NCBI GenBank assembly: GCA_020439505.1
Contig: JAGQSO010000172.1
Coordinates: 1 to 37,601, forward strand
Origin: Acidimicrobiales bacterium
GTDB lineage: Bacteria; Actinomycetota; Acidimicrobiia; Acidimicrobiales; Iamiaceae
Length of the DNA stretch: 37,601 nt
Direction: 5' to 3'
The position numbers and the translations under genes are program-made. Below, one piece after another: positions 15,299 to 23,500 of the stretch (positions are counted from its first letter, which is position 1; each line of letters begins with the position of its first letter). The notes below the pieces were generated by a model. That model was not told the DNA's origin. It did not search any database and saw nothing but the letters and a program-made list of their open reading frames with translations.

Positions 15299-17521
15299 GT
15301 GACGGCAGCCAGCGACTCCCCCGCTACCCCTCCGCCGCCTTCCGGGCCCCTCCCCACCGAAGGACCGCAAGGCGCGCGCCTGGCCGTTTCGGCGCGCCCC
15401 GCCGCGATGGCCGCAGCGACCCGGACCCCACCGCCCGAGGTGGAGATCAAGCTGGTCATGGCGGCCCGCCGAGGCGATCCGGCTGCCTTCGCCCGGATGA
15501 TCGAGCACTGGGACGCCCACCTCCGCCCCTTCGTGCACCATGTGCTCGGCGGAGAGGGATCCACCGACCGCGCCTTGTCGGCGGCCTACGTCCGGGCCTA
15601 CCGGGCCCTCCCCCGCTATGACGCTTCCCAGCGGCCGGGTCTGTGGCTCCACCGGATCGCCTACCTGGCCGCCACCGACGAGCTCCGCCGGGTGGCGCGC
15701 GACCCGGCCCGCCGCCGTGCCCTGGCCGACGCTGGGCCGTCTCGGACCCACGCCGACGACATCTTCACCCCGACATCGGACATCGACCCGACGGCCGACG
15801 ATGAGGTCGAGAGCGCGATCATCGAGGCGCGGGCCCTCATGGGGCACGCCGAGGAAACGGGGACCACGGGTCTACCAGCGGGTTGGAAAGCCCTGGCTCC
15901 AGATCAGCGGGCGCTGGCCGTCCTCGTGGACCTGGAGGGGCACACCATCAAGGACGCCGCCCGGACCCTCGACGCCACCACCGAGCGAGCGGCGGACCGG
16001 CTGGAGGCCACCCGGCGGCTGCTGGCCCGGGTGGGTGGTGTGAGCCGCGACGGAGCGGACTCCACCGAGGACGTCGTCGAGGCGTCGGAGGTAGGCGATC
16101 TGATCGGGCGTCTTCCGGTTCCACCGGCGCCGGCTGGCTTCTGGCCGATGCTGGGCCGCCGTCTACTGGCTGAACGGGCTGCGCCCGCGGCGGCCGCCAT
16201 CGACCCCCGTGAGCTCCTGGCCCGGACCCACCCGTCCGAACCCGGGTTCCACCCCGACCCCGACGCGCCGACAAACGGCGTTGGAACATCGGTGCGGGAC
16301 CTGGCTGTTCACGCCGGTCGGGTTCGGCCCCGTCGGGATCTGCGCCGGGCCGGGGTGATCGTCATCGTGTTGGTGGTGGTTGCCGCCCTCGTTGCGGTGG
16401 CCGTCAAGGTGGGTACAAGCTCCCGGGTACCCGACGGCACGGTGGCCGCGGCCGAATTGGCACCCAAGGTCTCCAACGCCATGGCCGACGGTTCGTTCCG
16501 TCGGGTTCGCACCGCCGTCACCGAGACCGACGCCACCGGACGACGGACCGAACGGCGCTACCAACTCGTCCTCGCCGACGACGGCTCTTGGGCGGTCTCC
16601 ACCGAGGGGACCATCGACCAGACCACCTACGACGTCACCGACGGCCTGCTTCGACGGGTGGCGGTGATCGGCCAGGGAGAAAACGCCGAGGTGTTCGCCA
16701 CCGACGCCACGGGACTGGCGGCGGGATCGCCCGACCCCGGTCCCACCGAGCCGGTACCCCTCGACGACCTGGGCGCGCTTCCCTCACTCCTCCGCTCCGC
16801 CGGCCAGACCCGGATGAACCGGGCCACCCTGGGAGAATCAGCCGTGTACACCCTCGAGGCCGATCGCCCCACCGGCCCCCGTGACGACGTCGAGCACTGG
16901 ACGGTGAGCGTGGCGGCGTCGACGTCGCTACCGGTGGAGATCGTGCGCCGGGAGGGAGACCGTGAGGTCCGACGCATCCGGGTGTTGTCGTGGACGACTA
17001 CGCCGGAGGTTCCCGCCGCCAGCTTCCGCCAGCCGATCCCCGACGGCGCCCGTTCCACGTCGGCGACGAGCGGTTTCACCGCGACCGACCTGACCGCGGT
17101 GCCCCTGCTCGGCAGGGGCGACGCCGTGAACCCCGGCTGGTTGCCCGGTGGTTTTGAGATGACGGTGGTGGCCGTCAGGGCCGAAGCACCCAGCGGGATC
17201 CCCTCCACGGGGGCAGGACGGAACCCAGCCGACGTGGCGGTGCTGTCGCTCGGATATCAGCGGGGACCCGAACGCATCGTGGTGACCACCCGCGCCGCTG
17301 GCACCGACCCCACGGCATGGGTCTCTCCGTTCACCCCCGGGCCGGGAACGCCCAAGGCCCGCAGCCTCGGGGACGGCATGTTCAACGGTGCCCGGGTGGA
17401 GGTTTCCACCGACGCCCGGGGCCGCTCCCACCTGTGGGGGGTCAGCGGCGACACCGTGTTCACGGTGGCCGGCGACGTGACCCCCGATCAGGCAGTTCGG
17501 ATCGCCGCGTCGCTCCGCTAG
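15299..17521 (+). CDS. ECF-type sigma factor fused through one membrane helix to an RseB-like extracytoplasmic domain
   Basis: A 740-residue protein with an unusual layout. Residues 1-45 are Pro/Ala-rich. Residues about 48-140 resemble sigma region 2 (LVMAARRGDPAAFARMIEHW, later LHRIAYLAATDELRRVARD). Residues about 193-245 resemble region 4, with LAPDQRALAVLVDLEGHTIK and a helix-turn-helix-like ARTLDATTERAADRL. A linker leads to a single hydrophobic helix at about 345-365 (VIVIVLVVVAALVAVAVKVG), preceded by arginines, so the sigma part faces the cytosol. Residues about 375-740 lie outside. Part of this region (VEHWTVSVAASTSLPVEIVR, then VLSWTTTPEVPAASFRQPIP, then PGWLPGGFEMTVV) resembles the LolA/RseB-type sensor fold and its C-terminal domain. 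No separate anti-sigma gene follows. Sigma activity is inferred. Confidence 0.8.
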   Translation: MTAASDSPATPPPPSGPLPTEGPQGARLAVSARPAAMAAATRTPPPEVEIKLVMAARRGDPAAFARMIEHWDAHLRPFVHHVLGGEGSTDRALSAAYVRAYRALPRYDASQRPGLWLHRIAYLAATDELRRVARDPARRRALADAGPSRTHADDIFTPTSDIDPTADDEVESAIIEARALMGHAEETGTTGLPAGWKALAPDQRALAVLVDLEGHTIKDAARTLDATTERAADRLEATRRLLARVGGVSRDGADSTEDVVEASEVGDLIGRLPVPPAPAGFWPMLGRRLLAERAAPAAAAIDPRELLARTHPSEPGFHPDPDAPTNGVGTSVRDLAVHAGRVRPRRDLRRAGVIVIVLVVVAALVAVAVKVGTSSRVPDGTVAAAELAPKVSNAMADGSFRRVRTAVTETDATGRRTERRYQLVLADDGSWAVSTEGTIDQTTYDVTDGLLRRVAVIGQGENAEVFATDATGLAAGSPDPGPTEPVPLDDLGALPSLLRSAGQTRMNRATLGESAVYTLEADRPTGPRDDVEHWTVSVAASTSLPVEIVRREGDREVRRIRVLSWTTTPEVPAASFRQPIPDGARSTSATSGFTATDLTAVPLLGRGDAVNPGWLPGGFEMTVVAVRAEAPSGIPSTGAGRNPADVAVLSLGYQRGPERIVVTTRAAGTDPTAWVSPFTPGPGTPKARSLGDGMFNGARVEVSTDARGRSHLWGVSGDTVFTVAGDVTPDQAVRIAASLR

Positions 17522-17556
17522 GTGCCGTTCCGGCATCCTGTTGCGGGGTTCGGAGT

Positions 17557-18204
17557 TCAACTGCGCTCTACGCGGTTCGGTTCTCTTGGCCCGCCTTCGC
17601 GGAGGGGTGAGGTCACTGCTGGTACTGCCAGGGTGTGGAAGAAGCGGGTCAGGTCTGAGTGGGTCGCCGCCAACGACGGTACGACCAGGACCAGTAGCGC
17701 CTGGGCGAGCAGCCAGGCCACCGCCTCGTCGGTGGTGAGGTCAGCCCGCAGCCGTCCGTCTTCGGCCAGGGCGGTCACGTGGGGACGGAAGAAGTCATGT
17801 ACCGCACCCACCACGCGCTGATCGGGATCTAGGTCCGCCCAGGGACCGGCAACGTCGCCTCCGGTGAACAACCTGGCCAGCGACGGCGTAGCGCGGATGA
17901 TCTCGACCGTGTCGATCAGCCCCTCGCCCAGTCGTTGGACCGGGTCTCCGGGGCGACTCAAGGTGGCGTCGATCTGCGCGGCCAGGCGGGCCGATGCCCT
18001 CAGCACCACCTGGGTGACCATCTGTTCGCGCCCACCGGTGTGACGGTGGACGGTCATCCGGGTGACCCCGGCGACCTCCGCCACCTGTTCGAGGGTCATG
18101 TCGAGTCCGTGCGTCTCGAAGCAGCGGTCACCGGCCTCGAGGATCCGGACCCTCGTGGCCCGGCCTCGCTCGTTGCCCGGTCGGGGCACCCGTTCAGGGG
18201 GCAC
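17557..18204 (-). CDS. TetR-family transcriptional regulator
   Basis: A 215-residue dimeric repressor-type protein. The N-terminal helix-turn-helix covers residues about 17-60: RVRILEAGDRCFETHGLDMT, then LEQVAEVAGVTRMTVHRHTG. The Tyr usual in the recognition helix (VYRHF or YYHF) is His53 here (TVHRHT), a tolerated change. The C-terminal ligand domain is helical and ends in LLVLVVPSLAATHSDLTRFF. GTG 18204 is chosen because GAGGAGG lies about 12 bases upstream, inside the end of the hydrolase gene. GTG 18189 is the alternative. The start overlaps the hydrolase stop (18194-18196), so the two are co-translated; it may regulate that operon. The ligand is unknown. Confidence 0.87.
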   Translation of the reverse strand: MPPERVPRPGNERGRATRVRILEAGDRCFETHGLDMTLEQVAEVAGVTRMTVHRHTGGREQMVTQVVLRASARLAAQIDATLSRPGDPVQRLGEGLIDTVEIIRATPSLARLFTGGDVAGPWADLDPDQRVVGAVHDFFRPHVTALAEDGRLRADLTTDEAVAWLLAQALLVLVVPSLAATHSDLTRFFHTLAVPAVTSPLREGGPREPNRVERS

Positions 18205-20602
18205 CGGTGTTGGTGACCTCCTCGTAGGGCCGGCAGGCCTGACCCCGAAGCGAAGGACAGGTCCACGTCGCCTCGGGTACCGACATCCGGGGAAGGACCC
18301 CGACCACCAGACGGGAGGCCCGGGCTCCGCCCCAGGCCACGTCACGGGGGACGCCGTCCTTTCCGGTGTCGGTGAAGGTCCAGGCCCCGAAGTTCCGGCC
18401 CGGGCTGGAGATCGACACCATCAGGCGGTCACCCCGGCGGAAGGCCTGGGCGAAGGAGGGGATGGCCACCTTCACGGACTCGAACTTGCCGTCGGGCATC
18501 GGCTTGGAGGACTCGGCGCTGAAGGTGCGGTCGACCCTCAGGCCCTTGGAGCTCTCGGCCACCGCCCGGTCGCTCAGGCGCAACAGCCCGGAGGTGACCA
18601 GCCACTCGGTCCCGTCGGGGCGGACCATGGTCAAGGTGACCTGGACGTCGGCGTCGCCGTCGGGGACCCTCATGAACAGTTCGGCGTAGGCCGGTCCCCC
18701 CAGCACGGTGGCGGCGTCGAACGGCTCGGTGATGTAGGCGAGCGAGTCGCCCTTGGCGAACCGGGTCCAGTCCAGATCCCAGGTCGGGGCGAGCAGTTCG
18801 TAGCCCGCCTCACCGAAGAAGTCCTCGGAGGCGGAATCGGGGTCGTTGGCGAAGCGGTCCACTCCTTCGGATCCCGACTCCTCCCCCGACAGGACACCGT
18901 CGCCCGAAAGGTAGAAGGAGCGTTCATCGAGTCCGGGTGGGGGCCACGAGGCATAGGTGGTGCGGAACACCGACTCGGGGGCCCCGGGCACCTCTCCGCC
19001 ACCTCCGGACTCGAACAGGACCTCGACGTCGGGTTCGGCCTGGAATGCCGCCAGCGCTTCATCGAAGCCGCCCTCTCCGTATTGTTCGAACCGGTTGGGC
19101 CCGAACTCCAGGCCCGGGGTACCGAAGGCATCTTCGAAGTAGGGCGGCGCCGCGGCGCGGATGCCGTCGTCGATGTGGGGCACCTTCCCGGCCACGTAGA
19201 ACTGGAGGAACTCCAGCCAACGGGTCAACACCTGGGGCGCGTACCCGTCGGGGTGTCGGCCGTTGTAGAGGGTGAAGTGGGTGTCGGGGCTGGAGGTGAA
19301 GCTGCCCAGCATGTCGGTGAACTGGGGCCCGGTCTGCTCGTCCTGCCATGCCCCGGCCAGGAACACCGGCACCTCGATGCGCGAGACCAGCTTGGACAGG
19401 TCGCGGGCGTTGGCGTGAGAGGGCCGATGGGTCAGTGACTTGCCGAAGTACTCGAAGTCGATGTTCTGCTCGCGCAGCTGCTGGTGGGCCTTGCAGGCGG
19501 TGTCGCCCTCTTGGATCAGCTTCTCGGTCCAGGACATGCCCCCCGAGGAGGACTGACGGTCCCGTTCGGACAGCCACTGGCGGGTGAAGCCGCCGTTGTA
19601 GACGCCTCCGGGCCACTGTTGGAGCCAGGGGTCCTTGATCACCGACAGCGGGGTGACGGCGGCCAGGCTGGGCGGCTGGGTAGCCGCGGTGTAGAGCTGG
19701 CTGATCCCCGAGTAGGACAGGCCGACCATCCCCACCTTGTTCCCCTGCACCCAGGGCTGCCGGGACACCGCCTCGATCACGTCGTAACCGTCGACCTGCT
19801 GGGCCCGGTTGAACACATCGAAGACCCCGCCCGAACAACCCGTTCCCCGCATGTTCACGCCCACGGTGGCGAAGCCCAGCAGGCCCGCGATCATCGAGCC
19901 CGGTTCGGTTTCCTCCGGGTTGGAGATGGCGTAACCGGAGTACTCGACCACGGTCGGATAGGGGCCGTCCTCCACCGGACCGGGCAGGCGGATGTTCACG
20001 CTGAGCTGAACGCCGTCACGCATGGTGATGTAACCGAACCACTCCTTGTCGTCTCCCGAAGGTCCGATCTTGCCCACCTGGTCGTCGTACCAGTCGGGAT
20101 CGGGATGGTCCTCGTAGCCGAGCACCTCGAAGGGTTCTGTCACCTGGACCGGGTCGGTGTCCTCGAGGCGGATCGTGTAGCCCTTGCCCGCCGGGAGGAC
20201 GTAGCCCTGGTTGGTGGGCAGCTTGGCCTTCAGACCGGTCTGGAACTCGGCCAGTTCGTTGGGCAGGTAGGAGAAGTGGGCCTGCCCGAACTTGTCGGCC
20301 TTCAGCACCACCAGCCGCTTGCCGTCCTCGTCCACCAACGAGAGGCGCTGGCGGGGCTTCACTCCGGTGACCGTCACCTCCTCGGTGCCGGGGGAGGTTT
20401 CGAAGCTGGCCTTCGCCGTCTCCTGGTCCGGGTCGACCTGCAGCGGGAGGTCGGTCCCGGTCAGGCCCCCTGGCTTGTCGGCCGACGCCGCGTTGTCGTC
20501 CTTGCTGCAACCCGAGAACGCCCCCGCCATGAGGGCTGCGGCGGCAACCAGGGCGGCCACGTGGCGGCCTGCCCGGCGAGAGTCGGTGGAAACCCAGCCC
20601 AT
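18194..20602 (-). CDS. CocE/NonD-family alpha/beta hydrolase, lipoprotein
   Basis: An 802-residue exported serine hydrolase related to X-Pro dipeptidyl-peptidases and cocaine esterase. The signal peptide has RRAGRH, a hydrophobic stretch and the lipobox FSGC, so the mature protein is lipid-anchored. A beta-rich domain of about 170 residues precedes the hydrolase domain, which opens with YITMRDGVQLSVNIRLPGP. The nucleophile is Ser296 in GLSYSG; Asp421 (GAWQDEQTG) and His450 (GRHPDGYAP) are the likely triad partners. The C-terminal jelly-roll domain of the family (GDSLAYITEPFDAATVLGGP onwards) is complete. The start ATG 20602 has AGGGGA 6 bases upstream. It could be a peptidase, acylase or ester hydrolase; the family does not settle this. 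Confidence 0.92.
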   Translation of the reverse strand: MGWVSTDSRRAGRHVAALVAAAALMAGAFSGCSKDDNAASADKPGGLTGTDLPLQVDPDQETAKASFETSPGTEEVTVTGVKPRQRLSLVDEDGKRLVVLKADKFGQAHFSYLPNELAEFQTGLKAKLPTNQGYVLPAGKGYTIRLEDTDPVQVTEPFEVLGYEDHPDPDWYDDQVGKIGPSGDDKEWFGYITMRDGVQLSVNIRLPGPVEDGPYPTVVEYSGYAISNPEETEPGSMIAGLLGFATVGVNMRGTGCSGGVFDVFNRAQQVDGYDVIEAVSRQPWVQGNKVGMVGLSYSGISQLYTAATQPPSLAAVTPLSVIKDPWLQQWPGGVYNGGFTRQWLSERDRQSSSGGMSWTEKLIQEGDTACKAHQQLREQNIDFEYFGKSLTHRPSHANARDLSKLVSRIEVPVFLAGAWQDEQTGPQFTDMLGSFTSSPDTHFTLYNGRHPDGYAPQVLTRWLEFLQFYVAGKVPHIDDGIRAAAPPYFEDAFGTPGLEFGPNRFEQYGEGGFDEALAAFQAEPDVEVLFESGGGGEVPGAPESVFRTTYASWPPPGLDERSFYLSGDGVLSGEESGSEGVDRFANDPDSASEDFFGEAGYELLAPTWDLDWTRFAKGDSLAYITEPFDAATVLGGPAYAELFMRVPDGDADVQVTLTMVRPDGTEWLVTSGLLRLSDRAVAESSKGLRVDRTFSAESSKPMPDGKFESVKVAIPSFAQAFRRGDRLMVSISSPGRNFGAWTFTDTGKDGVPRDVAWGGARASRLVVGVLPRMSVPEATWTCPSLRGQACRPYEEVTNTGAP

Positions 20603-20603
20603 T

Positions 20604-20618
20604 GATCATCCCCTGATC
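20604..20618. repeat. Small palindrome at the hydrolase ribosome-binding site
   Basis: GATCA-TCCCC-TGATC, with 5-base arms, starts 2 bases from the hydrolase ATG. The Shine-Dalgarno sequence AGGGGA (minus strand, 20609-20614) lies in the loop. CCTGATCG at 20612-20619 is repeated in inverted orientation as CGATCAGG at 20691-20698, just ahead of the divergent oxidoreductase. This may be an operator pair for the TetR protein, or chance. Confidence 0.35.
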
Positions 20619-20650
20619 GTGTCTGTGGCCCCCCACATTTGTGACACCGA

Positions 20651-20679
20651 ACCTTCTCACGTCACATAACAGTGGTCAA
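20651..20679 (-). promoter_or_regulatory. Candidate promoter of the hydrolase-tetR pair
   Basis: On the minus strand TTGACC (20674-20679) is followed by 17 bases and GAAGGT (20651-20656). The -35 is good; the -10 is weak, matching mainly at the A and final T. It would give a leader of about 45 bases, in keeping with the clear Shine-Dalgarno sequence of this gene. Confidence 0.35.
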
Positions 20680-20705
20680 GTAACCCATTTCGATCAGGAG
20701 GCCGA

Positions 20706-20711
20706 TACCGT
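20706..20711 (+). promoter_or_regulatory. Leaderless -10 hexamer of the F420-type oxidoreductase gene
   Basis: TACCGT lies 8 bases before ATG 20720. The purine-rich AGGAGG at 20696-20701 is too far (18 bases) to act as a Shine-Dalgarno sequence for this start. Confidence 0.5.
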
Positions 20712-20719
20712 CGACGCCC

Positions 20720-21592
20720 ATGCGCTTCGGAATCGCCTTCGCCAACACCGGACCCCTCAGCGACGGGCCTACCGCCGCCGGAGTGGCCCGAGCAGCCGAG
20801 GCCGCCGGGTTCGAGTCGATGTGGACGGTCGAACACGTGCTGGTACCGGTCGACTACCGCTCCACCTACCCCTACGCAAAGGGTGGTCGGATGCCGGGAG
20901 GCGAGAGCGTCGACATACCCGACCCCCTGGTGTGGCTGGCATATGTGGCCGCCTCCACCACCACCTTGCGCCTCGGGACCGGAATCCTGATCCTCCCCCA
21001 GCGCAACCCCGCCATCGTGGCCAAGGAGATCGCCTCCCTCGACCGGCTCAGCGGGGGCCGGGTCGAACTCGGCGTCGGCGTCGGATGGCTGGAAGAGGAG
21101 TTCGACGCCCTCGGGGTCCCCTTCGCCGGCCGAGGGGCGCGAACCGACGCCTACATCGAAGCCATGAGGGCGCTGTGGACGGGCGAGGAGGTGAGCATCG
21201 ACGACGGCTACCACCGCTGGGAGCGCGCCGTCAGCCTGCCCCGGCCCTCCGCCGAACGCATCCCCGTGGTCATCGGTGGTCACAGCGAAGCCGCGGCGCG
21301 CCGGGCCGGTCGGCTCGGCGACGGGTTCTTCCCCGGCAAGGGCTCCCCCGCCGAGCTGGCCCACCTGTTCGGAGTGGCCCGTCGTGCCGCCGAGGACGCC
21401 GGGCGTGATCCCGACCTTCTCGAGCTCACCGCCGGCCACCCCGGGGTATTGGGCGACGACCCGCTCGGGGCGGTGGAGGAACTGGCCTCCCTCGGCGTGA
21501 CCCGCGCCATCGTCCCCCCGATGGCCTGGGACCCCCACGGCGCCGAAGAGGCCTACTCCGCCTTCGCCGAACGGGTGATCAACAAGGTCTGA
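20720..21592 (+). CDS. Luciferase-like (LLM class) F420-dependent oxidoreductase
   Basis: A 290-residue TIM-barrel flavin- or F420-using enzyme. The family pattern is clear: FGIAFANTG at the first strand, AEAAGFESMWTVEHV, LRLGTGILILPQRNPAIVAK, then LDRLSGGRVELGVGVGW followed by EEEFDALGVPFAGRG. The IPVVIGGHSEAAARRAGRLG and ADGFF-like GDGFFPGKG segments follow. Overall it matches the actinobacterial F420 group (TIGR03619-like) rather than bacterial luciferase. The organic substrate is unknown. No F420 biosynthesis gene lies in the window. It is divergent from the CocE-type hydrolase. Confidence 0.92.
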   Translation: MRFGIAFANTGPLSDGPTAAGVARAAEAAGFESMWTVEHVLVPVDYRSTYPYAKGGRMPGGESVDIPDPLVWLAYVAASTTTLRLGTGILILPQRNPAIVAKEIASLDRLSGGRVELGVGVGWLEEEFDALGVPFAGRGARTDAYIEAMRALWTGEEVSIDDGYHRWERAVSLPRPSAERIPVVIGGHSEAAARRAGRLGDGFFPGKGSPAELAHLFGVARRAAEDAGRDPDLLELTAGHPGVLGDDPLGAVEELASLGVTRAIVPPMAWDPHGAEEAYSAFAERVINKV

Positions 21593-21604
21593 TCCAAGAG
21601 GAGC

Positions 21605-22384
21605 TCAGCCCTCGGGCGGAAGCCAGTCCGAGAGCGACGCCTCGTCCCAGTCGTCGGGTCCGTAGACCGTGCCCGGCATCGGGGTCATCAGATGGGTGTC
21701 CCCGCCGGTGACCCACTCCGCCGACATCCGTTCCCACGCCACGAGCCGATCATCGGCGGCGGCCCGCTCAGCCCCGTTGCCCGCCAGGCCCCGGGCCGCG
21801 TCGCGGGCCGACCGCAGGCGCGTGTGGGCGGCGATCGAGGTCGCCCAGACCACCACCACCTCGTGCTGGTTGGTCAACACCTCATAGATGCCGGTCGGCT
21901 CGTGCCCGTACTCCCGCCACAGCGGTGCCTGGGTCTCCACCACCGCCGCCAGGTAGTCGAGCGGAGCTCCCGGCGCAACGGTCAGCAACTGGTGCACGAA
22001 CAATGTTCCCCGCACCCCCAGCGCCGCGATCTCGGGAGTGGAGGGGCTGCCGGGCACCCCGCCGCAGAGCCGGTCGAACCCACCCGTGCGCCACTGGGCC
22101 GCCTCGTCCCACCATTCTCCGTAGAACGCCTTGCGACGCTTCAGGTTGAGACGATCGACGTTGGCCGCCCACCCATCCCAGCCTCCGGGCCCCACGTCCC
22201 AGATGTTGACCACCTGGGGCCAGCGACCACCCCCGACCGCGCAGACGAAGAAGGTTCCCTGGAGGGTCAACATGTCGGGCATGGCGTTGGTGGGCTCGCG
22301 GGTGACGCAGCCCATGTAGTCGTACTGACCCTGCCCCACGATGTCGACGGTCTCGTGGAGGTACAGGTCTCGTTGATCACCCAT
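21605..22384 (-). CDS. Unknown protein, possibly of the NIPSNAP/dimeric ferredoxin-like fold
   Basis: A 259-residue soluble protein without a recognised catalytic motif. It opens with DLYLHETVDIVGQGQYDYMG and TLQGTFFVCAVGGGRWPQVV, then NIWDVGPGGWDGWAAN. A second part contains LFVHQLLTVAPGAPLDYLAA and YEVLTNQHEVVVVWATS. Two halves, each with a beta strand, a Tyr- or Leu-rich helix and a strand carrying Trp, are reminiscent of tandem ferredoxin-like (NIPSNAP or EthD-like) domains. This is a weak resemblance only. ATG 22384 is chosen because a TANNNT hexamer lies 7 bases upstream. It converges with the oxidoreductase gene and is divergent from meaB. Confidence 0.78.
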   Translation of the reverse strand: MGDQRDLYLHETVDIVGQGQYDYMGCVTREPTNAMPDMLTLQGTFFVCAVGGGRWPQVVNIWDVGPGGWDGWAANVDRLNLKRRKAFYGEWWDEAAQWRTGGFDRLCGGVPGSPSTPEIAALGVRGTLFVHQLLTVAPGAPLDYLAAVVETQAPLWREYGHEPTGIYEVLTNQHEVVVVWATSIAAHTRLRSARDAARGLAGNGAERAAADDRLVAWERMSAEWVTGGDTHLMTPMPGTVYGPDDWDEASLSDWLPPEG

Positions 22385-22391
22385 CCGCCGA

Positions 22392-22397
22392 ACCGTA
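22392..22397 (-). promoter_or_regulatory. Leaderless -10 hexamer of the unknown gene at 21605-22384
   Basis: On the minus strand TACGGT lies 7 bases before ATG 22384. No Shine-Dalgarno sequence is seen. It argues against the in-frame ATG at 22402, which lies upstream of the element. Confidence 0.5.
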
Positions 22398-22442
22398 GCC
22401 ACCGGACCCTCCCGGCCGTCGTCCCCGTGAGGCGGCGTGGCC

Positions 22443-22448
22443 TACCGT
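22443..22448 (+). promoter_or_regulatory. Leaderless -10 hexamer of meaB
   Basis: TACCGT lies 6 bases before GTG 22455 and inside the alternative frame start at GTG 22437. It is the main reason to prefer 22455. Confidence 0.5.
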
Positions 22449-22454
22449 GACCTC

Positions 22455-23459
22455 GTGTCCGTCCCGTCCTCCCGCCCCCTGTCGCCCGAGATCGAGGTCC
22501 TGGTCGGCGGGGTCGTGCGCGGTGACCGTCGGGCGCTGGCCCGGGCCATCACCCTGGTCGAGTCCACCCGCGCCGACCACCGGGCGCAGGCCGCCGAACT
22601 GCTCGACGCCGTCCTCGACCGAACCGGCAGCGCGGTCAGGATCGGGATCAGCGGCCCCCCCGGCGTCGGCAAGTCGACCTTCATCGAGGCGCTGGGAACC
22701 CACCTCACCACCGGGGGACGGCGCGTGGCGGTGCTGGCCGTCGACCCCACCAGCTCACGTACCGGGGGGTCGATCCTGGGCGACAAGACCCGGATGGAGG
22801 CCCTGGCCCGCCACCCCGACGCCTTCATCCGACCCTCGCCTTCGGGAGGCGAACTGGGAGGCGTGGCCCGACGCACCCGGGAGGCCGGACTGCTGTGCGA
22901 GGCCGCCGGCTACGACGTCGTCATCGTCGAGACCGTGGGGGTCGGTCAGTCCGAACTGGCGGTGGCCGACCTCGTCGACCTGTTCGTGCTCCTGGCGTCA
23001 CCGGGAGGCGGGGACGATCTCCAGGGCATCAAGCGAGGGATCATGGAGCTTGCCGATCTGGTGGTGGTGACCAAAGCCGACGGTGACCTGCTGACCGCCG
23101 CCAACCACGCCGCCGCCGACCTGCGCCGGGCCCTCCAACTCATGAGGCCCAAGCACGAGGGCCTCACCCCCGCCACCCTCCTGGTGTCTTCACCCACCGG
23201 TCAAGGGATCGCCGAGGTCTGGGACGTTATTGAGGCTGCCCACACCCACCTCCGAGACACCGGACAGATCGAGCGGCTGCGCGCCCATCAGGCCACGGCG
23301 TGGATGTGGGACGAGGTCCGCTCGGAGCTGAACCGCAGGTTCAACCGGTCTCCCGCCGTTCAGGCCGTCCTGGTCGACCTGGAACGGGCGGTGGAAGCTG
23401 GTGAGACCGCGCCCACCGCCGCCGCCCAGATCCTCCTCGAGCGCTTCACCAACAAGTGA
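22455..23459 (+). CDS. meaB: Methylmalonyl-CoA mutase-associated GTPase MeaB
   Basis: A 334-residue G3E P-loop GTPase that loads and protects the adenosylcobalamin cofactor of methylmalonyl-CoA mutase. The E. coli homologue has 331 residues. Walker A is GPPGVGKST (residues 67-75, Lys73). VDPTSSRTGGSILGDKTRM is the family's switch region, IVETVGVGQSE carries the catalytic Glu-Thr-Val-Gly segment, and VVTKADGD is the base-recognition motif. The C-terminal helical dimerisation arm (QIERLRAHQATAWMWDEVRS) is present. GTG 22455 is preferred to GTG 22437 because of the -10 hexamer. The mutase itself is not in the window. Confidence 0.95.
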   Translation: MSVPSSRPLSPEIEVLVGGVVRGDRRALARAITLVESTRADHRAQAAELLDAVLDRTGSAVRIGISGPPGVGKSTFIEALGTHLTTGGRRVAVLAVDPTSSRTGGSILGDKTRMEALARHPDAFIRPSPSGGELGGVARRTREAGLLCEAAGYDVVIVETVGVGQSELAVADLVDLFVLLASPGGGDDLQGIKRGIMELADLVVVTKADGDLLTAANHAAADLRRALQLMRPKHEGLTPATLLVSSPTGQGIAEVWDVIEAAHTHLRDTGQIERLRAHQATAWMWDEVRSELNRRFNRSPAVQAVLVDLERAVEAGETAPTAAAQILLERFTNK

Positions 23460-23500
23460 GCGACGTTCCGGTCACGACATCAGATGTCGGTACCGGGCGA

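Noticed and set aside
20640..20666. TGTGAC and GTCACA inverted repeat, resembling a Crp site
   Set aside because: The half-sites are 15 bases apart (17 counting TGTGA to TCACA), whereas Crp sites have 6. The only Crp-like protein here has no DNA-binding domain.
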